DNA of 35,779 bases, from positions 1-35,779 of the forward strand of contig JAGYMQ010000137.1 in the NCBI GenBank assembly GCA_018400535.1, given 5' to 3'. Positions 9,590-17,710 of this stretch are shown one piece after another. The notes beneath the pieces were generated by a model. The model was given only the letters and a program-made list of their open reading frames with translations. It made no database searches and was not told the origin of the DNA. Positions within the stretch are counted from its first letter, which is position 1. The number at the start of each line of letters is the position of its first letter. Origin of the DNA: Candidatus Cloacimonadota bacterium (lineage in GTDB: Bacteria; Cloacimonadota; Cloacimonadia; Cloacimonadales; TCS61). The position numbers and the translations under genes were made by a program.

Positions 9590-10594
9590 CTATTTTATCA
9601 AGATCATTTTATTGGTTTGGATATTATTGTTTGTGATCAGTTTATAGAAGTAAACGCCAGAGCTCATTACATTTCCATTTGTATCCGTTCCATTCCAGAT
9701 GATAGCATTATTTCCAGTTTTCAGATCATGATATGTTTTGATCTTTTTGCCTTTGATATTGTAAATTTCGATCTTGGCAGTTATTCGTTCATTTTTATCT
9801 AAAAAATAGGGAATCGTTGTTTCAGGATTAAAAGGATTGGGATAGTTTTTACCCAGATTGGAAAAGTCTGTCAGGAGCGGAGCATTGGCAGAAGTTGCTT
9901 GATATTGCACTTGAGCTGCTTGAATGATCTCTTGCGTAGCAAAAGATTGGATAAAAGCGACAGCCCTAAAATCTGTTATTTCCCATTCTGGAAGAATATC
10001 GATGGTGAAAGTGTGTTGATAATTTGCTGTTTGTCCTTGTAGATCGTAGGGAAAATTGATCGTGTCAGAAGCAGCGACGACTGGAAAAATCCAGGGATGA
10101 TCATCATTATAATCTATCCAATTTGTGATGAGGAACATTAATTTGTTTTCGTCAGGCGAAACGTTATCTTCCAGTTCGATATCTGCTGATATTGTAAATT
10201 GGTTTGTGCCATCAAAATCAAATTGGAGTTCGATCAGCAGCGGACTTTCTCTTCCAATCACGTCATTATAGGAATCAGTGAAATTGGGATAATTGCAATT
10301 CCATTGTTCCATTGCGCGCACGCCTCCGAAAACGGCAAAAGGATAGTTTGCTGCTTCATAAAAAGCGTAGCGTTCAATTGCTCCCGGCGATTCATATCCA
10401 GTCATCAGCACCCAACTTATGGGAACAAGATGATCTACTTCTGAATTGAGCTGTTGTAATGCCTCACGGGCAATCGCGTCCATTCCTCAGCAACCGGGAT
10501 CGACAGTGAAAACCTCGCCCAGCGCTTTCATTTGAGCAGAGAATAGATCCGTGAGCAAAAGAAGGATTATCAGAAATGAGCCAAGCTTTTTCAT
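9590..10594 (-). CDS. Predicted selenoprotein: signal peptide + short CU-motif thioredoxin/Omp28-like domain + type IX-like C-terminal sorting domain
   Basis: ATG at 10594; MKKLGSFLIILLLLTDLFSAQMKALGEVFTVDPGC-U-GMDAIAREALQQLNSEVDHLVPISWVLMTGYE...YPNPFNPETTIPYFL...KMILIK. 335 codons, interrupted only by TGA at 10489-10487; the ORF track starts at 10483, just after the TGA. Confidence 0.8.
10460..10472 (-). promoter_or_regulatory. Candidate bacterial SECIS hairpin 2
   Basis: Minus RNA UGCC-CGUGA-GGCA: 4-bp stem, 5-nt loop with G in position 2, loop begins 18 nt after the UGA. Confidence 0.6.
10487..10489 (-). other. In-frame UGA, proposed selenocysteine codon 2 (C-U)
   Basis: TGC TGA GGA ATG on the minus strand; Cys immediately precedes the UGA. 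Confidence 0.75.
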
Positions 10595-10595
10595 T

Positions 10596-11321
10596 TTACC
10601 TCAATAAGATCATTTTTTTTAGATCAGTTTTTACAGCGCCTTCCAAACGATAAAAATAAATACCGCTACTGACTGAACGCATATATTTATCTTTTCCTTT
10701 CCAGACAATTGTCTCTTCGCCTGGCGACAAATTGCTGAAACTTTTCACCAATTGTCCTTTCTGATTGTAAATATTTAATTGAGAATTTTTTGCTTCGGAA
10801 GCTCTTAATTGATAGGAAATGGAAGTTTCCGGATTGAAAGGATTGGGAAAATTCTGATGCAATTTTTGTTTGGAAACCAACTGATCTTCCGCAGAAACAT
10901 TATCTTCTGTGTTAAAAGTAAAATCCAGACTGAGCGGTTCAGCTAAATCTCCAGCATCGAAGGTTAGATTAAAGGGAAAACCACCGCAGCTACTCACATA
11001 AATCGACACGTGAAATTGTTCAGATTCACCAGCAGCTAATTCTAAGGGCGTGGGAAAATTTGGCATCAAGCAAGAACTTGTCGTGCACAAGCTCATCGAC
11101 CAATCTGCTGGAAGATCCTGATAGGAATATTCTACGGTATAGGTTTGAGTTTCTGTGCCATTATTTGTAGCCGTCATCCATTCGCTTTCATAAGTATAAG
11201 CTCCACCTGAAGCGAAGGGATCACCCACAATATTCATCTCAAAGGGGATATCCACGATCAATTCTGCAGCTGCGAAACTGCTCAAGATCAAGCTGAACAA
11301 AATCAAAAAAGTTTTTTTCAT
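10596..11321 (-). CDS. Secreted protein with type IX-like C-terminal sorting domain
   Basis: Signal peptide MKKTFLILFSLILSSFAAA; C-terminus NFPNPFNPETSISYQL...SSGIYFYRLEG...KKMILLR; contains a CTTSSC segment. Confidence 0.85.
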   Translation of the reverse strand: MKKTFLILFSLILSSFAAAELIVDIPFEMNIVGDPFASGGAYTYESEWMTATNNGTETQTYTVEYSYQDLPADWSMSLCTTSSCLMPNFPTPLELAAGESEQFHVSIYVSSCGGFPFNLTFDAGDLAEPLSLDFTFNTEDNVSAEDQLVSKQKLHQNFPNPFNPETSISYQLRASEAKNSQLNIYNQKGQLVKSFSNLSPGEETIVWKGKDKYMRSVSSGIYFYRLEGAVKTDLKKMILLR

Positions 11322-11336
11322 AATTCCTCCAAAACA

Positions 11337-12785
11337 TTAAAATTCTGTGTTGATCTGCACACGCAGACCTTCGAATTCTGCTTGCGTTTTACATATACCG
11401 TTGCGGCAGACGAGTCCACCTTTTTCTTTTCCGCCAAAGAGACGGAGATCGGTATTTCCAAATAAATTAGCTGCAAGTTCAGCACCAATCCAATATTCGC
11501 CGTCTTCACCTTCTTCAGAAACAATTGCATCGTCTATTTGTTTTTCGATCGTGAAGGAGATCGAATATTTTTTGTAAGAAATATCAGATTGGAATTTCGG
11601 CTCGTAATGTGTTGCTGATCGGGTTGCATTTTTTTCTTCGATATATTGCGTTTCCAGTTTTAAAAGGATCGGGAATTCGCCCAGTAAAAAATCGCAGGTA
11701 AATTTTGGAGTGATCTCCTTTTCCCAATTTGTTGAAATTTCATTGATCTCTTCAAACATTTCCAATTCTGATTTGAAAGAAAGTTCATCAAATTCATGGC
11801 GATATTCCAGATAAAGATTGGATTGACGCACTTTGAAATTATCGTTCCAACCTTCGGCATAATTTATGATAAATTCATTTTCAAAGTTGGGGAGGAAGCG
11901 AATCTCACCCATCAAGCCTTCTTCGTCTTTTCCGACATCCCAGCCGTGTGCCAGTTCTTTATTGGAATGATTTGCCATCGGCAGATCGGAAATATTGAAG
12001 TCAAAATTCGTGTAATTCTTGTAAGCGGTCGAAAAGGTGAAATTTCCAAGATAATAAGAAGCGTTTGTGTAAAGCGCTCTTCCGATCAGATTTTCTTCAT
12101 CTTCGCTGTAAGCAAATTCACCGTTAAGATCAAAGAGATCGTGAAAAAAATTGAAACGTGAAGAATAGATATTCCGGCGATTTTTCTCAGAACAATCTTC
12201 AATTGCTTGCTCATGTAGGATGTAGCTACCAGCGAAAGTGAGATTTTCCAAAACATTAATTTCAGAATCGATCGCTCCGATATTATCTTTATCGTCTTCA
12301 GCATTTTCAAATGCAATGTCCATCTCGCCGTAAAATATTTGTGTTTGCCAGCGTTCAAAAAAAGATTGGACATAAAGTCCCATCAGTCGCTTATCTTCAT
12401 CGAAATCTTCATCATAAAAATTGTGAAGAGCCAGACCTGAACCGATCACCGCATCGAATGTTCCCACCTGCGCAAAAAGATGATCTCCGCTGTATTGCAG
12501 ATAATATTCATCGAAATAATTTTCGTTTTCTTCCGATCCTGCTTGATCTACTCCGATAAATTTATCATATTTGGGACGATAATAGTCATATTTTATTCCT
12601 AAAGTGACAGCCTTATAAAAAAGCTGCAATTTCATTTTTTCTGCATAATAATCTTCGTAACTATTGCCAAGATCACGCTGGATCATCTCGAATTCATTTA
12701 ATATGGAATAATCCAATTCTGTAGCGTTCAACAAAATGACGACAATGAAGAAGATCAGGCTAAAAAATATTTTATTCAGTTTCAT
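11337..12785 (-). CDS. DUF6029-like predicted outer-membrane beta-barrel protein
   Basis: 482 aa; signal peptide; amphipathic, aromatic-rich alternating segments with a C-terminal barrel-like end; family assignment from memory. Confidence 0.65.
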   Translation of the reverse strand: MKLNKIFFSLIFFIVVILLNATELDYSILNEFEMIQRDLGNSYEDYYAEKMKLQLFYKAVTLGIKYDYYRPKYDKFIGVDQAGSEENENYFDEYYLQYSGDHLFAQVGTFDAVIGSGLALHNFYDEDFDEDKRLMGLYVQSFFERWQTQIFYGEMDIAFENAEDDKDNIGAIDSEINVLENLTFAGSYILHEQAIEDCSEKNRRNIYSSRFNFFHDLFDLNGEFAYSEDEENLIGRALYTNASYYLGNFTFSTAYKNYTNFDFNISDLPMANHSNKELAHGWDVGKDEEGLMGEIRFLPNFENEFIINYAEGWNDNFKVRQSNLYLEYRHEFDELSFKSELEMFEEINEISTNWEKEITPKFTCDFLLGEFPILLKLETQYIEEKNATRSATHYEPKFQSDISYKKYSISFTIEKQIDDAIVSEEGEDGEYWIGAELAANLFGNTDLRLFGGKEKGGLVCRNGICKTQAEFEGLRVQINTEF

Positions 12786-13281
12786 TTTCAGTTTCTTCTT
12801 CCAATCCTTTTTGCCATTCTAAAATGATCTCTTCGTAATGTTTTTCATCGCCGCGCTGATAGCCCGTGTGGTCATAAATGATATCACCTTCTGGACTGAC
12901 GAATATCGTGCGTGGAATACTGGTGATATTGAATTGTTTTTGCACAACTTTTTTTGAATCGAAAAGTGTGTAAAAATTATAGCGATTTGATTTTAGTATC
13001 TTTTTTGCTTTATTTTGGGTGCGCGGTGCATCGGTGCAGATAGAAACGACGTTTACATCATCATACTTTTGATGGATCTCATTCAATTTTGGCAGTGCTT
13101 TCTGACAGGCAACGCACCAGCTTGCCCAAAAATCGAGAATGACAAGTCCTTCTTCTTGAAATTCGGAAAGCTTGCGCATTTTTCCTTTTTCGTCTTCCAA
13201 TTGAAAATCTTTGATAGATTCAGTAGCGAAAAGCAAAATTACAAAAAGTGCTGCGGCAAACAACAAGAAAATCTTTTTCAT
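12772..13281 (-). CDS. TlpA/ResA-like thioredoxin family protein
   Basis: Signal sequence; FQLEDEKGKMRKLSEFQ...VILDFWASWCVACQKALPKLNEI...ITSIPRTIFVSPEG. Confidence 0.93.
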   Translation of the reverse strand: MKKIFLLFAAALFVILLFATESIKDFQLEDEKGKMRKLSEFQEEGLVILDFWASWCVACQKALPKLNEIHQKYDDVNVVSICTDAPRTQNKAKKILKSNRYNFYTLFDSKKVVQKQFNITSIPRTIFVSPEGDIIYDHTGYQRGDEKHYEEIILEWQKGLEEETENETE

Positions 13282-13293
13282 TATATATTCTCC

Positions 13294-14577
13294 TTAATTA
13301 TTTTGCAAAGAGTGTTCGAGCACGTTGTGAACCGTGCAAGTATCATCATTATATTCATCTTCCCAGACTTGCAGCCAGAGAACAAGAGTGAGATCTTCGG
13401 GCAATTCATTATAGCCAGCTGGAAGCTGACAGAGATCAGTGATGGAAAAATCAATCGGTTGTGATAGATCACATTGGGAGATATCAACAAAACTGCGTTT
13501 CAAAACGATATTATGTAGATATTCGCCGTTGTGGTTCGTCCAGTCATCGTTATAATCTTCCATCAAAGCAATTCGCAGTTTCAGATCTGCAATTGTAATA
13601 TTCCCAATATTTTCTACTCTCACATTTCCAAAGAGAGAATCTGGAGTTAATTCAACATTCAAGCTGTCGAGGATCATTTGCGGATCTTCTGATAAAAGTG
13701 GTTGAATGTTAGATAAAATACGATTGTAAATGTCATCAGCTCCGGTAATTATAGCTTGATTTCCGTTGATAACTGTGGTGGGAAGTGAAGCTGCACCATA
13801 ATACATCAGCAGATCGGTGCTGTTCGCATCCAATTCGTCGCCAACATGATATTCCAAATAGGAAATTCTGCTGCCAAATTCAGCTTTGATATCTTGCAAA
13901 GCTGATTCAACCAGCGGACAATAGGTGCAGGAAGTGGACGTGAAGAGTTCGATCATAACACTTTTGCCGATGACTAAGATTTCTTTTGTAATAGAATTCT
14001 GATACAATCCATCTGATACTGTTAATCTAACTGGAAAACTGCCAAAAGTATTAAAAGTATGTGTTGGATTTTGTTCAGTGTTATCTGTTTCCCCATCATT
14101 ATCAAAATCCCACTCCCAAGAAATAATAGGGTTAGTTCCTTGAATTGAGTTATCAGTAAAGTCAATTAGTTTTTGACCTATTATAGGTTGAGTGTATTCA
14201 AAGTCTGATATTGGGGAATTGGCGTTTAAAACCTCTATGGCCACAGTATCACTTATTTGTGATCGTCCATCATTGATTGTTAAAATGGCATTGTAGATCG
14301 CTGGAGTATCATAAACAAATACAATGCTATCTGGAACATCATTAAGTGTATATATTACATCAGATATTCCATCCCCATTGAAATCCCATAACCATTCTTG
14401 AATCGGTTGACTTCCTTCTTCGGAAGTATCAAAAAAAGTAACTTCAAATGGTGCATATCCGACTTGTGATGATACAGTAATACGAGGATTAGGAGATTCG
14501 TAAAAATCAATTTCAAATCTATCACAAGCAAAAACAGATAACAATATTACTATTATTAGAATAACTTGAATCTTCAT
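13294..14577 (-). CDS. PKD-domain lipoprotein with C-terminal thioredoxin-like (Omp28-like) domain
   Basis: Lipobox LSVFAC; two PKD repeats (WLWDFNGDG, WEWDFDNDGETDNTEQNPTHTF); VMIELFTSTSCTYCPLVESALQDI CxxC motif. Confidence 0.85.
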   Translation of the reverse strand: MKIQVILIIVILLSVFACDRFEIDFYESPNPRITVSSQVGYAPFEVTFFDTSEEGSQPIQEWLWDFNGDGISDVIYTLNDVPDSIVFVYDTPAIYNAILTINDGRSQISDTVAIEVLNANSPISDFEYTQPIIGQKLIDFTDNSIQGTNPIISWEWDFDNDGETDNTEQNPTHTFNTFGSFPVRLTVSDGLYQNSITKEILVIGKSVMIELFTSTSCTYCPLVESALQDIKAEFGSRISYLEYHVGDELDANSTDLLMYYGAASLPTTVINGNQAIITGADDIYNRILSNIQPLLSEDPQMILDSLNVELTPDSLFGNVRVENIGNITIADLKLRIALMEDYNDDWTNHNGEYLHNIVLKRSFVDISQCDLSQPIDFSITDLCQLPAGYNELPEDLTLVLWLQVWEDEYNDDTCTVHNVLEHSLQNN

Positions 14578-14586
14578 AATACACCT

Positions 14587-16197
14587 TTATTGTATCTCTT
14601 TTGGTTGAATGATCACATAAGTTGGAAGCCCTAGAATCCCAAAATATTCCATCAATTCTTTATGTGGTGAGATTTTCAAGTCTTCTGCTTGATGTTTGAT
14701 CAAAACAAATTCCTGTAAAGTTTGTTGTACTTCAGGATCTTTGAACGTGGTTGCATCCATCGCCAGGCAGTTTTTGCACCAGGTTGCCCAGAAATCGATC
14801 AAAACTGGTTTGTTCTCTTTTTCGGCCGTCTGCAATCCTTTTAACAACGATTTGTGCCACTGTAGATCGGAAGCTGAATTTTCTTCTGAATGTTCAATCT
14901 TTTCTGAAGAAGAAGCAAAGATGTGATATGCCGTCCAACCATAATAAAGTGCGATCACGAGTATCACGACGCCAAAAATGATCTTTACCCATTTCATCCA
15001 ATTTCCTGGTTTTGGCAGGAAGGAAAGACCGGCTCCGACAAAGGGCCAGGGTAAAGCCATGCCGAGTCCCAAAAGAAAGGGCAAGAGCAATCCTGCAGAA
15101 TTACCAGCATTATAGAGAGTTACAGAATAGAGGATGACCGAGATCAAAACAGGTGCGACGCAAGCTCCGGCCAAAACTGCTGCAATAACACCCAAAACAA
15201 AAACAGTGATATATTTAACTTTCCCGCTTTTTTTCCCTGGAATTTTTCCTGATTGAAACCGACTGAAATCAATTGGTATGATATCAAACATAGCCAAGGA
15301 TAAAAAGACGAACACAATTGCTATCACCAGATTGAACCAGGGCGAAGAATTGATCACACCGAATTGTGAACCTGTGAGAACAACGATCACACCTAAAGCG
15401 CCATAGGCGAGGGTCATTCCCAATCCATACAAACTACCGATAAAGAATCCTTTTCCTTTGGATTCTGCCTGCGTGCCAGCGCCCAAAACTGCTACAGTTA
15501 TCGGCATCATCGGCAGAACGCAAGGAGTCAAGTTCAAGGCGATTCCACCAATGATTATCAAAAATAATATCAGCCAGATATTTTTGCCAGCAAAGCCATC
15601 GGTCGAAGAACCATCAGACGTTGTTGCTTTTTCGGCAAAATCGATAAAATCTTTACTTTTGAGAAAACCAGCAGCTTTATCAGCGATCTCAAATTTGTCT
15701 AGTTCCGTTTTCAAAACAGAAAAATCTGTTATTTCTTGATCATTCGTTGCCGAAATTTCTTTTTCGGTCTCTGCTTTCAATGCAGATCCGCTGTCTTCCT
15801 GCAAGTTGACAACGAGCATTTCTTCTTCTGGAAAATGACAGACGCCTTCTTCGTCACAAAATTGATAGCCGATATAAATTTTTGTTTTGAGTTTTTCGTT
15901 ATCGACAGAATCTTCAATCTGGAAGGGAAGGCGCATCACAACCTGATCATAATAATTTATCGAACCGTGATCTTCTACGCCATCAGGAAAAATGACTGGA
16001 GAAAATTTTACTCCTTCCAACGGCTCTGGCTCCACATACAACATTCCTTCTTGATAGGTTTGATGCATATTGGGAGGAATTTGTAATGTTACTAATATTT
16101 CTGAATTTTCAATTTGAATGGAAACGTTATCAGCTGCATTCAAGCAAAAACTGAAAAACAAAGTTATTATTGCGATGATCGAGATTTTAAATTTCAA
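14587..16197 (-). CDS. dsbD: Thiol:disulfide interchange protein DsbD
   Basis: N-terminal DsbD alpha-like domain, TM domain with TPCVLPMMPITVAVLG and AGACVAPVL, C-terminal DFWATWCKNCLAMD. TTG start at 16197 with GGAGGTT upstream is preferred over 16212. Confidence 0.95.
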   Translation of the reverse strand: MKFKISIIAIITLFFSFCLNAADNVSIQIENSEILVTLQIPPNMHQTYQEGMLYVEPEPLEGVKFSPVIFPDGVEDHGSINYYDQVVMRLPFQIEDSVDNEKLKTKIYIGYQFCDEEGVCHFPEEEMLVVNLQEDSGSALKAETEKEISATNDQEITDFSVLKTELDKFEIADKAAGFLKSKDFIDFAEKATTSDGSSTDGFAGKNIWLILFLIIIGGIALNLTPCVLPMMPITVAVLGAGTQAESKGKGFFIGSLYGLGMTLAYGALGVIVVLTGSQFGVINSSPWFNLVIAIVFVFLSLAMFDIIPIDFSRFQSGKIPGKKSGKVKYITVFVLGVIAAVLAGACVAPVLISVILYSVTLYNAGNSAGLLLPFLLGLGMALPWPFVGAGLSFLPKPGNWMKWVKIIFGVVILVIALYYGWTAYHIFASSSEKIEHSEENSASDLQWHKSLLKGLQTAEKENKPVLIDFWATWCKNCLAMDATTFKDPEVQQTLQEFVLIKHQAEDLKISPHKELMEYFGILGLPTYVIIQPKEIQ

Positions 16198-16262
16198 GGG
16201 GACAACCTCCAATAAATTTTATTAATACTATCAAATAAAATATGCAAATCTTGTTCCTAATT

Positions 16263-17072
16263 TCATAATTTTATTTTTTCCTTTTTTATGAATTCGGTCA
16301 CGGGAATCGCCTTTGACCAATATTTATAAAATGTGGTGATCAAAGCTTCTGCCAGATCTGAATGCTCGATGACCAGATAAGTCAATTTCTCGGTTGGATT
16401 GAATTTGTTGGTCATAGAGAACATCACGATTTGATCATCAAAAACATGCAATTTTATAGGAAGATGATAGGCGACTTTGATCTCCTCACCCTGATCTTCA
16501 AAATTTTTCATCCGACGTGCAAAAAAAACGATATCTTTTTTTTCTACTTCAAAAATTGACTTATAAATAACGCCGGTTTGCATGCTTGCTTCTTGCTCTT
16601 TGTGAATATTTAGTTCATTAGTCATCGCGTAGGGTTTTTTGCAAAAAGAAAGCACGAATTTCTTGGATTCCAATTCCAGAGTATGATGTTTCTTGATGAT
16701 GCTGGAAGGCGTTCCATAAACTTCAATAAAATCAAGGGGCGAAGAATTACCTTGCTGCTTTTTATAGATCGGATGCAGAAGTTTCGGTAAGGAATCTATT
16801 TTGTGGATCAATTTTTCCTGATCCTCTTTCAATTTTGAAAAGGCATCTTCAGGTTTGATCGCTTGATATTTTTTCACTCTACCCAATTTTTCGATGCAAA
16901 ATCCTTTTTCGATCAGGCATTGCAAAACCGTGTAAATTCGAGAACGATTGACTTGAGTGCAACGGGCAAGCTCCGTTGCCGTGAAATTACTCTTTTGCAA
17001 AAGGCATGTATAAACCTTTGCTTCGTTTTCAGTCAATCCAATTTCGACCAATTTACTCACCAATTTTTGCAA
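16263..17072 (-). CDS. TrmB-family HTH transcriptional regulator
   Basis: N-terminal winged helix GLTENEAKVYTCLLQKSNFTATELARCTQVNRSRIYTVLQCLIEKGF; TTG start with GGAGG. Confidence 0.85.
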   Translation of the reverse strand: MQKLVSKLVEIGLTENEAKVYTCLLQKSNFTATELARCTQVNRSRIYTVLQCLIEKGFCIEKLGRVKKYQAIKPEDAFSKLKEDQEKLIHKIDSLPKLLHPIYKKQQGNSSPLDFIEVYGTPSSIIKKHHTLELESKKFVLSFCKKPYAMTNELNIHKEQEASMQTGVIYKSIFEVEKKDIVFFARRMKNFEDQGEEIKVAYHLPIKLHVFDDQIVMFSMTNKFNPTEKLTYLVIEHSDLAEALITTFYKYWSKAIPVTEFIKKEKIKL

Positions 17073-17165
17073 TTTATACCTCCGTCTGCAAAATCTGTTG
17101 CATCGAGCGTAACAACAAAAAATTTTTTGCTGACTGAACTGTCAATTATTTTAAAATATTTTCTG

Positions 17166-17390
17166 TCAAAGATTGATTATCTCTTCCGCACTCACTGCCC
17201 TCGTCAATGTGATATGCAGCCAATCTTTCGCTTCTTGTTCAGAATCAAAATGCTTGCTGCTACAAGATATATCTTTCGTGGCAAAAAAACGCCAGAAATA
17301 TTTCTGCTCATCTTCCAGATTGATCAATTCAAATTTGAAAACGTTATCAAAATTGATGAAACTGCCTTTTTTCACTTCAAAGATCTTCAT
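17166..17390 (-). CDS. Hypothetical protein (74 aa)
   Basis: ATG with AAGGAGT Shine-Dalgarno; protein-like composition. Confidence 0.6.
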   Translation of the reverse strand: MKIFEVKKGSFINFDNVFKFELINLEDEQKYFWRFFATKDISCSSKHFDSEQEAKDWLHITLTRAVSAEEIINL

Positions 17391-17710
17391 AACTACTCCT
17401 TATTGTGTTAGATTGAAATTTTTGAAAATTTATGCTGACTGATTTTACAATCGCTTAGATTAGGAAGATAATATATGAAATCTAAAAAGCCAAAAATTTT
17501 TATCGGAGTTAACTGGTAAATGAAAAAAAATTTGACCAATAAAACCATAAAATAAAATTTACGCCAAATTTCAGAAAGAGGAGAAAAATATGCACGATCA
17601 TTATCGATTTTTCGCAGAGCAATTTTCAGATTCTCTTCTTTTACTCCCCTTTTTGGGGAATTACAATTAAATATTTTACCAAAACAAAAAAATAATTTCA
17701 GGAGCAAAAA

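Noticed and set aside
7235-10594. Interpretation of the two TGA-split genes as ordinary pseudogenes or split genes
   Set aside because: Both are interrupted only by TGA at a redox motif, stay in frame, and have no other lesions; both have SECIS-like hairpins at the right distance. Pseudogenisation remains possible but less likely.
17408-17707. Minus-strand 99-aa ORF upstream of leuS, with a TCCCCTTTTTGGGGA hairpin at its start
   Set aside because: No recognisable domain and no clear start context; possibly a decayed repeat relic but not supportable.
17400-17710. T-box leader for leuS
   Set aside because: No recognisable T-box motif or antiterminator structure was found.
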